A stretch of 60,577 nt of DNA from Capsulimonas sp039928515 (lineage in GTDB: Bacteria; Armatimonadota; Armatimonadia; Armatimonadales; Capsulimonadaceae), in the NCBI RefSeq assembly GCF_039928515.1, contig NZ_JBDSSZ010000332.1; one strand, given 5' to 3'. The position numbers were made by a program, and so were the translations under genes. Of the stretch, positions 33,371 through 42,888 are shown piece after piece (position 1 is the first letter of the stretch; every line of letters starts with the position of its first letter). The notes beneath the pieces were generated by a model. It ran no database searches and was not told the origin of the DNA. It saw only the letters and a program-made list of their open reading frames with translations.

Positions 33371-36300
33371 ATGTATTATCGAAACCTCATAGGCTCGGCG
33401 ATGGTCTTGACGAGCGCGCTCCTCGCGCCGGCGAACGCGCAGACTCCCGGGGCGCCTCATGTGATCCATGGCGTCGCGACGACGGCGGACGGCAAGCCGC
33501 TGGCGCGGGCGACACTGTATATGAAAGCGCTGCCGCCGACCCAGGGCGGGCAGCAGGTGACGCCGGCGGATACCGTGACGACGGACGATCAGGGACGCTT
33601 TACATGGGATGAGACCGGTCAGGATTCGCAGGTGTTTCAGCAGCCATACGATGGAATGAGCTGCTATGCGCTGGCGTCGGACGCACGCGACTGGACCGTG
33701 ACGCCGATCACGCATCAGGCTCCGTCGGATCGCGTCTACGAACTTCATCGGATGCTGGAGCAGGCGACACGTCTATGCGTCACGCATGTGACACATGACG
33801 GGACGGAGCCGATTCTGTCGGTCGTGGCGCCGACGCCGGGGACAGTCACTTTGAAGCTGCGCGGTCCGGATGGCGCAATCGTGGCCAACCATCCGGTGTC
33901 CGTGGCTGTGTCAAAATGGGCGGGTGTGTCGGGGGCTCTGGTATATCAGGGCCGAACAGACGAACAGGGCCGGCTTCGGTTGCGATGTTTTCCTGGCGAA
34001 ACACGATTTCAGGTGGTGGTTCCGGGGACTGGGGTCGGCTGGACAGGTTCGCTGCTCGTGCTGCCCGGTCAGGATGTGGAGCGCACGCTGCCACGACTGG
34101 CGGCGTTCGCGCGGGTGTCCGGCAAGATCGAAGCGCCGTTGGCGGCGCCGGGTATGACGGTCTATGCCGAGAACTGGCGCTGGTATCAGCCGGAGACAAC
34201 GACCGGGCCCGACGGGACATTTACGCTGACGGACCTCCTTCCCGGCGGCAACACGCTTGTCGCATCCACGCCGGATGGCGGGAGCGCGCGGGTGAATGCG
34301 ACCCTGAAGCCGGGCGAGGATCGACGGGGCGTCACGCTGATCCGCCAGAGCACTCCGAGGATCTACTCGCAGCGGCCAGCGACGCCCGAGCACAGCTTCG
34401 TGACCGGGCATGTAATGGACGCCGATGGAAAGCCGGCGGCGGGAATCGATGTTTACGCGCGTGTGTCCATACCCCAATACGCCAACTTTCGTCCTCTGGG
34501 GGACCGTCTGCCGATGCTCGCAACGAAAACCGACGCCAATGGCGCCTATCGGATCGAGAGCGAGGGCGCGCAGGGATGGACCTACGTCACCGTTGTCGCC
34601 AAAAAGCCGGGCTTTCCCGCAGCCATCGCCGCAGCGCGCAATTATCCAGACGCGTCTCACGAGGCCGCCATCCGAAGCGCCATACTGTTTCCCAAAGCCA
34701 AGCCGCGCTTTGAGCGCGATCTAGTCCTCCCGACGGGCCATACCGAGCTCACCGTCCACGTCCTGCGCCACGGAGCGCCAGCCGCTGGCGTGGGCGTCAC
34801 GCTGACAATGCCGGGACGTGCAGACTACTTCACCATGATGTGGAGCGACACGCCAAATGACCCCGCAGGCGACGCGGTGACGCCGGCAATGGTCACCGAC
34901 GCAAACGGTGACGCCCGATTTACGGACATCGCTCCCGGCGCCTGGACGATATCAGCAATTGTCCGTCCTGCGGACGGAACCCGTCAAGCATCGTTGGACC
35001 GGAACTTACCGCGCGAATTCGTGCTTGCGGAAGGCGTGGCTGTCGCCGTGGGAGCGCCGCGCCGGTTTTCGCTCACGCTGCACGATCCCCTCGCCACGCG
35101 CACCTTTCAGGCGCTCGCGGCGGACGGGCGGCCCGTGGCGAAGAAACAGCTCCTGCTGAGCCTGGCCCTGCCGCCACACGCGAACCCGGCCGGCCAGGAG
35201 CGGATCGATACGAACAGCAGCGGGATCGCGTCGTTTCAGCCCTGGACATCAGGGCTGGTTTTGTATTCCGCGCACTATTCCGACCTGCCGGATCCGAATA
35301 ATGGAAACATGCCCGAACTCGCATACAGCGGCGACGCCGGGTTGATCGCCCAGTCGCCCGATCTGGTGGAGACAGCCCCCGCGATCATCCGAACGACGCG
35401 GCGCGAACCTGGGAGCATCCGAGTCCGTCTTGAGAATGCGCAGGGGCAGCGCGCCGCCGGATCCGCCGCAGTAGATTTCGATTACGGGTCGGAGCCCTAC
35501 TCCGCCAGTTTGGACGCACATGGCGAAGCCATCTTTTCAGACATTCCGACTGGCCCCCATCGCGTGGCGGCGTTTCTCCCAGGACAGCCGGCGGCGCCGT
35601 TTGTGGGAAGCCCAGGACAGCCGTTTCCGGGCAACGACACGCTGATCGGCGTCACCGATATCCGGCCGACGATGATCACCACAGCGCCGGACCATGAAAC
35701 ACTCGTGACCTTCCGGCCGATGCCGATGGGTTATATTCACGGCCGGATCGCGGCGCCCGGCAAGACACAGAACTACGCAGTCACGGCGCCGAATGTTCGG
35801 GATTCGTTAGCGCAGTTCCACTATGAGCGCGAAACAGGTGAGTTTTTGTTCGGGCCGCTGCCGGTCGGCCCCACCGTCTTGCAGCTTTATCGAACGCCGC
35901 CCGGCGCCGGCTGGGCCAGTACAAAGGAACCGACAAATACCGTCACGGTTTCGCAGGACCATGTCGCGAACATCGTTCTGACGCCAGACCCGGACGAACC
36001 GGACCTCACCCCGCAGGCCATAGACGCTCAGGCGCCGCTGGACGCGCGTGTGCTCCTGTCCGATGGCGTCACCCCTGCCTGGGGCGCACGCGTGGCGCTC
36101 ATGGCGCCAAACAGTTGGCGCCCCCTGAAAATTACCCGCACGGACGCGCAGGGCCGCGCCAGCATCCCTGATTACAACGATATTTCGCCCGACTTTCCCA
36201 CACAGTCTGTCGGCGACAAGATCAGCCGCCCCGTTCTGGTCGCCTGGCTGCCGGGCTCAAACGGCGCATCGATCGTCCCCGACACACCCGGCAAGACCAT

Positions 36301-36874
36301 CGCGATCACCCTCCCCGCCCCCGCCGCCATCCATGGCCGCGTCACCGTCGCCGGCAAATCCATTGACGGCCTGACATCGTCATTCACGCTCATGGCTTCC
36401 TATCAAGGGCGTGGAGAGATCGCCTTGCTCTTCCAGGTCAAAACAACGGCCCAGTCCGACGGAACATTTGACCTGACAGGATTGACGCCCGGAACGTACA
36501 AAATCCAGGCGGCCCGCGACGGAATTTGGCTCTCCGAAACGAAAACAATCACCGTCGGCAATGGACCGCTCCCAGATCTCAACTTCGACATCGGCGCGCC
36601 CGGCGCGGCCATGATCCTGCACCTCACGGACGGCCACGGCAAACCGCTCGCCAATCGGAAAGTATCCGTCACGCGCCCGAAGGGACCGCTCACCGACGCT
36701 GACTGGCCGAAGACGCTCACCACGGACGTCGCCGGCGATCTGCATCTGGAAGGCTTAGAAGCGGGGCGACAGACCATTCACCTGGAAGACAGTCGCAAGG
36801 ATGTCGAATTCACCGTTCCGCCATACACGGACGGGACAGCGCGCGAGGTAAGCCTCACGCTTCTCAAAACGTGA
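33371..36874 (+). CDS. Giant secreted carboxypeptidase-regulatory-like repeat protein, copy 2 of 3
   Basis: 1,167 residues. The start codon lies two bases after the stop of copy 1, so translation is probably coupled. A signal peptide (MYYRNLIGSAMVLTSALL, cleavage near ANA-QTP) precedes the family's first beta module (VIHGVATTADGKPLARATLY). The modules follow the same order as copy 1, including SFVTGHVMDADGKPAAGIDV, WGARVALMAPN and the C-terminal YKIQAARDGIWLSET. Part of the 3' end is nearly identical in DNA to copy 3. It is exported; the function is unknown. Confidence 0.8.
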   Translation: MYYRNLIGSAMVLTSALLAPANAQTPGAPHVIHGVATTADGKPLARATLYMKALPPTQGGQQVTPADTVTTDDQGRFTWDETGQDSQVFQQPYDGMSCYALASDARDWTVTPITHQAPSDRVYELHRMLEQATRLCVTHVTHDGTEPILSVVAPTPGTVTLKLRGPDGAIVANHPVSVAVSKWAGVSGALVYQGRTDEQGRLRLRCFPGETRFQVVVPGTGVGWTGSLLVLPGQDVERTLPRLAAFARVSGKIEAPLAAPGMTVYAENWRWYQPETTTGPDGTFTLTDLLPGGNTLVASTPDGGSARVNATLKPGEDRRGVTLIRQSTPRIYSQRPATPEHSFVTGHVMDADGKPAAGIDVYARVSIPQYANFRPLGDRLPMLATKTDANGAYRIESEGAQGWTYVTVVAKKPGFPAAIAAARNYPDASHEAAIRSAILFPKAKPRFERDLVLPTGHTELTVHVLRHGAPAAGVGVTLTMPGRADYFTMMWSDTPNDPAGDAVTPAMVTDANGDARFTDIAPGAWTISAIVRPADGTRQASLDRNLPREFVLAEGVAVAVGAPRRFSLTLHDPLATRTFQALAADGRPVAKKQLLLSLALPPHANPAGQERIDTNSSGIASFQPWTSGLVLYSAHYSDLPDPNNGNMPELAYSGDAGLIAQSPDLVETAPAIIRTTRREPGSIRVRLENAQGQRAAGSAAVDFDYGSEPYSASLDAHGEAIFSDIPTGPHRVAAFLPGQPAAPFVGSPGQPFPGNDTLIGVTDIRPTMITTAPDHETLVTFRPMPMGYIHGRIAAPGKTQNYAVTAPNVRDSLAQFHYERETGEFLFGPLPVGPTVLQLYRTPPGAGWASTKEPTNTVTVSQDHVANIVLTPDPDEPDLTPQAIDAQAPLDARVLLSDGVTPAWGARVALMAPNSWRPLKITRTDAQGRASIPDYNDISPDFPTQSVGDKISRPVLVAWLPGSNGASIVPDTPGKTIAITLPAPAAIHGRVTVAGKSIDGLTSSFTLMASYQGRGEIALLFQVKTTAQSDGTFDLTGLTPGTYKIQAARDGIWLSETKTITVGNGPLPDLNFDIGAPGAAMILHLTDGHGKPLANRKVSVTRPKGPLTDADWPKTLTTDVAGDLHLEGLEAGRQTIHLEDSRKDVEFTVPPYTDGTAREVSLTLLKT

Positions 36875-36912
36875 CTGATAACGAAACAAGCGACTTTTGG
36901 AGAAGAATGCAG

Positions 36913-39900
36913 ATGCATCATCGATATTTTGTAATTGCCGCAGCCGCCGCGATCGCGACGCCATGTTTCACGCCGCCCGCATCTGCACAGGACAATGTCT
37001 TAGTTCGGGTAATTCATGGCGTGGCGACCACAGCGACCGGGCAGCCGCTGGCGCGGACACGTCTGTTTCTCTATGGCCCCCCTGGAGACAGAAACGTCAA
37101 CACAGGCGGCGATGTCATCGTCATGACAGACGATCAAGGGCGATTTCAGAGGCGTGTGGCGAAGCGCCACCTGATGATCGCCGAGCCCGGAAAGCCCGGA
37201 CCGACTTTTATGATGCTGCCACTGGACAATGCTTCGTGGACGGCGTCGCCATTGCCGGATGCGGGCGGCAATTTCGACTCCAATGTCCAAGACATTTTGT
37301 CGCGTTCCTCGAAGATGTGTGTTACGAAATGGCTGACGGGCGGCGAGGAACCGTCCATCTCATTGGTCGCGCCGGAAATGTCGTCCATCGTCATAGCGCT
37401 GCGCGATCCCAATGGCAAGGCGCTGGCGAACCACGCTGTCGAAGTCGTGGCGCCCAATGATAATCTCAGCTACCAGGGCGGCGCACTCATTTACCATGGA
37501 GTGACCGATGGCTTGGGGCGACTTCGCATGCTTCAATATCCAGGATTGCAGCGTCTGGAGATCGCCGCGCCGGGTGTCGGCTATGTCTTCACCGGCTATT
37601 TCGATGCGCCGACGAATACGATAACGTCCCCGCTTCTTCCGCCACTTGCGCCATTCGGGCGCATTTCCGGAACCGTCGCCCAAGAACTGCGCGGCCCCGC
37701 CGGAATCGTATCTCTCCAGCGCTCCAGTCGTGAGGGATTTGCCTGGCTGCAAACCAAGCGTCCGATTGACGCCCAGGGACGCTTCACGCTCGCGGATATC
37801 CCAGGCGGTGAGATTGAGTTCACGATCCACGGCAATGGACACACCATCCAGCGATCGGTCCGTTTACATCCCGGCGAGATCGTTCCGGATGTTAAATTTG
37901 AGATGCAGCCATGGGAGCTGTCTCCCGCCGCCCCCACCACAGTCGCGCTTCTGGGCGGCGTGTTCACGCCCGCAGCTGATGCGTCCGAAGATCCCTCTTC
38001 TGCTGTCAGCGGTCATGTGACGGATATTGCCGGTCACCCCGTGGCGAATGCAGACGTTTACGCGCTTTATCAATCTTACGACGGTCATCGGATCGGTCAG
38101 CAGACGCTCACGACGAAGACGGGCGCCGATGGCGCGTTTTCCATCGTAGATCTGCCCAAGGAACTCAACGGCTCCGTCGTCATGCTTTATGCATTTCAGG
38201 CCGGTCATCCGCTCGCCAGTACGCCTGCCGAGCCCAACGCGGGGACGACTCCAATCACGACCCCGAAGAAATTCCACGGCAATCTGATCGTGCCGGATGG
38301 CCATTCAGGACTCGTTGTGTGTGTGCTTCAGGATGGAAAACCGATGGGGGGCGCATCCGTCCGTGCGACGCGCCATCTCGAACAAGGCTGGTTTGATGAA
38401 GCCATCGGGTCCCGGGGGACATCCGCGAACCTAACCCAAATAATCGCGCCGACGGCAACCACAGACGCCAATGGCGAAGCCAGGTTCGAAAACCTCACAC
38501 CAGGTCTGTGGGATATCACGGCGTCGTCTACGGAGATGCGTAAATTGGCGGACTCCGCCCCCCGCCCAAGTTACCAGGGAGTGGGGTCAGCCGTGGCCGT
38601 TGGCGGCGACACCATGCGGCGATTTACGATGAATGTCGCCCCCACCCCAGAACTGTCGTCCTACCATGTGCTCACGCCGAGTGGGCAAATCCCGGATCCT
38701 GGCTCCGTGGGATTTGGCATCGAACTATTATCCCGTTCAAGTGGAGGGGGATTCAGCGGGCCATTGGATGAGCACGGAAATCGGACTGTCGATCTCAGCC
38801 AGAATGGCCTATGGCGTGTTTCCGCGATCTACCATAATCCATTGCGCAACGGCGCTCCGCAAAACGTGGGACCATACGATATAGGAATTGTCTATTCCGC
38901 CGTGTCGCCGGCAATTCCCATGCCAAATCTTGTGCCGATCCGCACCTCGACGCATCCCGCAGGCCGACTGCGTGTGCGGTTATTCGACGCGAACGGCCAA
39001 GCCATGCGCGGCTCCGTTGTCATTCGGACATGGCCTTTCGAAATTCCCTTCGCCGGATCGGTCGACGCCAGCGGTGAAGTCTTGTTTTCGGATTTGACTT
39101 CGGGAAACTATTCCGTTCAAGCGTATTCCAACGGCAGCACGCCGCCGAATATCGGCAAAGACGGAGATGCTCTGCCTTCGGATAATGCGCTGAAGCATGT
39201 CGCCGTGCTTATTTCCACTAAAGCGTCGGTCTCCTCCGGCGATGAGGCGCGCGTGGATATACACCCCACGCCCGAAGGCTATATCCGTGGCAAGATCGCC
39301 GATGCCGATGATCCTAAAAATTACAATGTCTACATAAACCACTACGAGCAAAATCCAGCCGCAGTTCACTATGACCGGAACACGGGCGAGTTTATCGCGG
39401 GGCCGTTTCCGAAGGGCGAAGTCCCATTGCGAGTGCAGCGAGTGACAGGCGCTTCGGGCGATGCCCAATCGTCGGGGCGCAATTGGCCGGTGACGGTTGT
39501 TCCGGGACAGGTCGTCCATGTCACCCTCAAAACCGAACGAAATACACCTGCGCCCCCGCTGCTCACGCAATTTTCGCCGCGCATCCTCCTCTCCGACGGC
39601 GTCACGCCCGCCTGGGGCGCCCACATCGCCGTCTTCACTCCGGACAGCGTTGATCCAGCGATCTGGTCGCAAGCCGATCCCGCCGGTCACCTGTCCCCGC
39701 GCTACGAATCGCGTTTTCTCGGGATGGGGCCGGCGGCCGCATTAAAACCGGGCGGCGATCCCACCGAGACCGTTGTCATTGCGTGGCTGCCAGGAAATGC
39801 AGGAGCGGCGATCCTCCCTTACTCGCCTGTGAGCCGCCAGGACATCGTCCTTCCCGCTCCCATCTCCACACATGGCCGGATCACCGTCGGCGAGGAATCT

Positions 39901-40428
39901 GTCAGCCGCCTCAACTCCACGTTTCGCATTCTGGCGGCGTACCAGGGACGCGGCAAACTGAATGTCTTTCTGAACGTGGATACAACCGCGCAGGCCGATG
40001 GCTCGTTCGACCTGAGCGGCCTGACGCCCGGTACGTACAAAATCCAGGCGGCCCGCGACGGAATTTGGCTGTCCGAAACGAAAACAGTCATCGTCGGCAA
40101 TGGGGCGCTTCCCGACCTAGACTTCGACATCGGCGCCCCCGGCGCGGCGACAATCGTCCATCTCAGGAACGCCCAAGGAAAGCCCATCGGCGTAAAATCC
40201 GTCCGCGTTGCGCGCCCCACTGGACCGCTCACGGATATTCTCTGGCCGGACACGTTTCCCGTGGACCCGGCCGGTGACGTGCGCCTGGAAGGACTGGAAG
40301 CGGGACCGCATCAAATCAGCGCCGGCGACGGAAAAGGGCGAGTGCGTCTCAGCAAGCCCTTCGCCGTCCCGGCATTCACGGAGAGCGCTCCGATGACGGA
40401 AGTGACGGTCGCTCTTCCAGGCGATTAA
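36913..40428 (+). CDS. Giant secreted carboxypeptidase-regulatory-like repeat protein, copy 3 of 3
   Basis: 1,171 residues. I prefer the ATG at 36913, where the signal peptide begins (MHHRYFVIAAAAAIATPC, cleavage near ASA-QDN), with GGAGA about 12 bases upstream. An in-frame GTG at 36871 would overlap copy 2 by four bases and add 14 polar residues. The N-terminus, MHHRY, matches copy 1. The module order is conserved (VIHGVATTATGQPLARTRLF; SGHVTDIAGHPVANADVYAL; WGAHIAVFTP; YKIQAARDGIWLSET). Its last ~60 residues resemble copy 1 more than copy 2 (PLTDILWPDTFPVD). It is probably the last of a three-gene operon, with a Tat oxidoreductase 78 bases downstream. Confidence 0.8.
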   Translation: MHHRYFVIAAAAAIATPCFTPPASAQDNVLVRVIHGVATTATGQPLARTRLFLYGPPGDRNVNTGGDVIVMTDDQGRFQRRVAKRHLMIAEPGKPGPTFMMLPLDNASWTASPLPDAGGNFDSNVQDILSRSSKMCVTKWLTGGEEPSISLVAPEMSSIVIALRDPNGKALANHAVEVVAPNDNLSYQGGALIYHGVTDGLGRLRMLQYPGLQRLEIAAPGVGYVFTGYFDAPTNTITSPLLPPLAPFGRISGTVAQELRGPAGIVSLQRSSREGFAWLQTKRPIDAQGRFTLADIPGGEIEFTIHGNGHTIQRSVRLHPGEIVPDVKFEMQPWELSPAAPTTVALLGGVFTPAADASEDPSSAVSGHVTDIAGHPVANADVYALYQSYDGHRIGQQTLTTKTGADGAFSIVDLPKELNGSVVMLYAFQAGHPLASTPAEPNAGTTPITTPKKFHGNLIVPDGHSGLVVCVLQDGKPMGGASVRATRHLEQGWFDEAIGSRGTSANLTQIIAPTATTDANGEARFENLTPGLWDITASSTEMRKLADSAPRPSYQGVGSAVAVGGDTMRRFTMNVAPTPELSSYHVLTPSGQIPDPGSVGFGIELLSRSSGGGFSGPLDEHGNRTVDLSQNGLWRVSAIYHNPLRNGAPQNVGPYDIGIVYSAVSPAIPMPNLVPIRTSTHPAGRLRVRLFDANGQAMRGSVVIRTWPFEIPFAGSVDASGEVLFSDLTSGNYSVQAYSNGSTPPNIGKDGDALPSDNALKHVAVLISTKASVSSGDEARVDIHPTPEGYIRGKIADADDPKNYNVYINHYEQNPAAVHYDRNTGEFIAGPFPKGEVPLRVQRVTGASGDAQSSGRNWPVTVVPGQVVHVTLKTERNTPAPPLLTQFSPRILLSDGVTPAWGAHIAVFTPDSVDPAIWSQADPAGHLSPRYESRFLGMGPAAALKPGGDPTETVVIAWLPGNAGAAILPYSPVSRQDIVLPAPISTHGRITVGEESVSRLNSTFRILAAYQGRGKLNVFLNVDTTAQADGSFDLSGLTPGTYKIQAARDGIWLSETKTVIVGNGALPDLDFDIGAPGAATIVHLRNAQGKPIGVKSVRVARPTGPLTDILWPDTFPVDPAGDVRLEGLEAGPHQISAGDGKGRVRLSKPFAVPAFTESAPMTEVTVALPGD

Positions 40429-40506
40429 CGGCGAACATATTCACGTCTTGAGATGGCCCTAAAAGTGGGTAAGACTCCCGCAAGAACGAATGGCGGGAGA
40501 AAGCTT

Positions 40507-41598
40507 ATGACCACGCGACGGGATTTTCTCAAGACGGGCGCGACGCTTGCGGCGGGCGCGGCGGCGATGTCGGTGACGGGATTGCCGGGGGCGAGGGCGG
40601 CGGAGAAGCGCGATCCGCGCGTCGATATCGCGCCGGACGCGGGGATGGAGCCGGGGCCGACGCCGAAGACGACGCGCAAGGGCGATATGCCTTACCGGAT
40701 GCTGGGACGCACCGGCGAAGAGGTTTCGCTGATCGGTCTGGGCGGATACCATATCGGCTCGCCGGACAGCGACGCCGAGGGAATCAAGCTGATCCACGCG
40801 GCTCTGGACCGGGGCGTCAATTTTCTGGACAACTGCTGGGACTACCACAACGGCGGCAGCGAGACGCGCATGGGCAAGGCGCTCGCCGAGGGCGGCTACC
40901 GGGACAAGGCGTTTCTGATGACCAAGATCGACGGCCGCACCAGCGCGTCGGCCGCCAGTCAGATCGATGAATCGCTGAAGCGACTTCAGACGGATCACAT
41001 TGACCTGCTTCAGTTCCATGAGATCCTGCGTATGGAAGATCCCGACCGCATCTTCGGCAAGGGCGGCGCTCTGGAAGCCGTGTTAAAAGCCAAAACAGCG
41101 GGCAAAGTCCGCTACATCGGCTTCACCGGTCACAAAGACCCCCTGGTGCATCGCCGGATGCTGGAAGTGGCCGACAGCCACAACTTCCATCTCGACACAT
41201 TGCAAATGCCGATCAACGTCATGGATGCTCACTTCCGCAGCTTCACGCGTCAGGTATTGCCGATCGCCAGCCAAAGGGGAATCGGCGTGATCGCCATGAA
41301 GACCTTCGGCGACCACTTCATCCTCGACCGCGTCCTCGCCGACAAGCTCGCGACACCCATCGAGATGTTCCACTACTCCATGACGCTCCCGGTCTCCGTG
41401 GTCGTCACCGGCATCGAACGCATGGAGATCTTGGAACAGGCCCTGGAAGCCGCCCGCACCTTCCAGCCCCTCAGCAAAACACAAGTCGCCTCGCTGCTCG
41501 GCCGCACAAAAACCGCCGCCGACGACGGCTCGACGGAGTTATTCAAGACATCGACAAGGTTCGATGGGACGGCGCACAATCCGGACTGGCTGGGGTGA
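40507..41598 (+). CDS. Tat-exported aldo/keto reductase
   Basis: 363 residues from ATG 40507, with GGGAGAAAG about 5 bases upstream. The N-terminus TTRRDFLKTGATLAAGAAA is a twin-arginine signal, so the enzyme is probably folded with its cofactor before export. The aldo/keto reductase barrel starts near residue 60 (YRMLGRTGEEVSLIGLGGYH). The usual catalytic set is visible: Asp in FLDN, Tyr in WDYHNG, Lys in MTKIDG and His in LLQFHEI. The NADP(H)-dependent reduction or oxidation of a sugar-type carbonyl is inferred from the family. It may be co-transcribed with the giant-protein genes upstream. Confidence 0.87.
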   Translation: MTTRRDFLKTGATLAAGAAAMSVTGLPGARAAEKRDPRVDIAPDAGMEPGPTPKTTRKGDMPYRMLGRTGEEVSLIGLGGYHIGSPDSDAEGIKLIHAALDRGVNFLDNCWDYHNGGSETRMGKALAEGGYRDKAFLMTKIDGRTSASAASQIDESLKRLQTDHIDLLQFHEILRMEDPDRIFGKGGALEAVLKAKTAGKVRYIGFTGHKDPLVHRRMLEVADSHNFHLDTLQMPINVMDAHFRSFTRQVLPIASQRGIGVIAMKTFGDHFILDRVLADKLATPIEMFHYSMTLPVSVVVTGIERMEILEQALEAARTFQPLSKTQVASLLGRTKTAADDGSTELFKTSTRFDGTAHNPDWLG

Positions 41599-41847
41599 CC
41601 TATTCCCCCGGCGCTTTAGCGCGCTTCCCCCTTTTTCCCAACAAGCTGCTTCGCAGGGTAAAAGGGGTGCTAATAATTACCATCCATTCACTCGTCACAT
41701 GCCCATGAGGAGTTTGTAGCCGACGCCAAACTTCTTCACATCTACTTGTCGAGCGTGCAAGGAAATCAATGATTGGCTCCCCTTTTACCCTGCGAAGCAG
41801 CTTGTTGGGAAAAAGGGGGAAGCGCGCTAAAGCGCCGGGGGAATAGG
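41599..41847. repeat. Family A interrupted inverted repeat with perfect 69-bp arms
   Basis: Arms 41599-41667 and 41779-41847 are exact inverted copies across a 111-bp spacer. The sequence is homologous to the family A arms at 1-91 and 8256-8502 (shared CCCCCGGCGCTTTAGCGCG and GCTTCGC cores). The inner hairpin is CTGC-TTC-GCAG where the others have CCGC-TTC-GCGG, and CCCCTTTT pairs with AAAAGGGG where they have other pairs. It starts at the stop codon of the reductase gene. Confidence 0.9.
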
Positions 41848-41893
41848 GACGAATGGGCGTTTTAATCAACTCAAAATTTCATGAGACGCCCCC

Positions 41894-41922
41894 TTGACAA
41901 TGCTCACACGCCAGGGTATACT
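41894..41922 (+). promoter_or_regulatory. Consensus sigma-70 promoter for the prepilin/LolA-TlpA unit
   Basis: -35 TTGACA (41894-41899), 17-bp spacer, -10 TATACT (41917-41922). The predicted leader to the GTG at 42061 is about 130 nt. Confidence 0.85.
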
Positions 41923-42060
41923 TCGACAACATCAATATTGACAGTAAGTTTATTACAAAAGAAGTTTGACCGACTAGACAACTAGAGGTGAACGTCCATT
42001 GCTGCGAAGCGCATCCCGTGGATGCGATTTCGCGCTTTGCCGCACTCTAGGAGAACCGTC

Positions 42061-42888
42061 GTGAATAACCGCCGCTCGTTTGGCTTTACACTCATTGAAT
42101 TGCTCGTTGTGATCGCGATCATCGCGATTCTCGCCGCGATCCTGTTCCCCGTCTTCGCCCAGGCCCGTGAAAAGGCCCGGCAAATCACCTGCGTATCCAA
42201 CCAGAAGCAGATCGGCATCGCCATTCTGCAATACACCCAGGACTACGATGAGGCGCTGCCTCCATCGAACTACAACGATCCGTTACAGCCGGCAAGCCCG
42301 TCGACATGGATGTTCATTATTGACTCGTACGTCAAGGCTGGTTATCCACACGCAGCCGCCGCGACAGGGAGCAGTGTTGGCAGTGTATTTACCTGCCCCG
42401 ACTATGCAGCGACCGCAGTGACAGCGAATGCGACTCCTGCGCATAGCTACGTTGCGAACGCCAATATCATGCCGGCGTGGATTACCGGAACCGGCCAGAC
42501 CGCCGCCACCAATCCGCCGGTTACTCTTGCGGCGCTGCGATCTCCCGCTCAAGTGGTCCTCATTGGCGAAGCTGCGGGCGGCTCACGGATATTCACCTAT
42601 GGCGACGATGTGAATACGTCTCCGGTCATTCCTGGCCAGACCGCCGCTGTTTTCGGTTCTACGCAGGCGATCTACTTGCGTGCTCGCCTTCGACACTCTG
42701 GCGGCTCCAATTATCTCTTCGGCGACGGTCATGTGAAGTGGTTCCACGGCCCTGGCGCGAGCTTTACGCCGACCGGTTCGACCTGGTACCCGGTCACCCC
42801 CGTCACCGCGACCTCAAACATTGTGTGGCGGCAGAGCGCGTATCCGAACGCGGGAGGATGGTTCATTGAAGATCCCAACCAAAGCTAG
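42061..42888 (+). CDS. DUF1559-type prepilin-like protein
   Basis: 275 residues from GTG 42061, with TAGGAGA 6 bases upstream. A basic leader (MNNRRSFG) precedes FTLIELLVVIA with Glu at +5 and a long hydrophobic helix, the substrate for prepilin peptidase. The exported domain carries ARQITCVSNQKQIGIAI and near the end NYLFGDGHVKWF, the H-X9-DG motif of DUF1559 proteins. Its 3' end overlaps the next gene by 23 bases, so the two are translationally coupled. It may form a thin pilus or a surface matrix; no assembly genes are in the window. Confidence 0.88.
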   Translation: MNNRRSFGFTLIELLVVIAIIAILAAILFPVFAQAREKARQITCVSNQKQIGIAILQYTQDYDEALPPSNYNDPLQPASPSTWMFIIDSYVKAGYPHAAAATGSSVGSVFTCPDYAATAVTANATPAHSYVANANIMPAWITGTGQTAATNPPVTLAALRSPAQVVLIGEAAGGSRIFTYGDDVNTSPVIPGQTAAVFGSTQAIYLRARLRHSGGSNYLFGDGHVKWFHGPGASFTPTGSTWYPVTPVTATSNIVWRQSAYPNAGGWFIEDPNQS

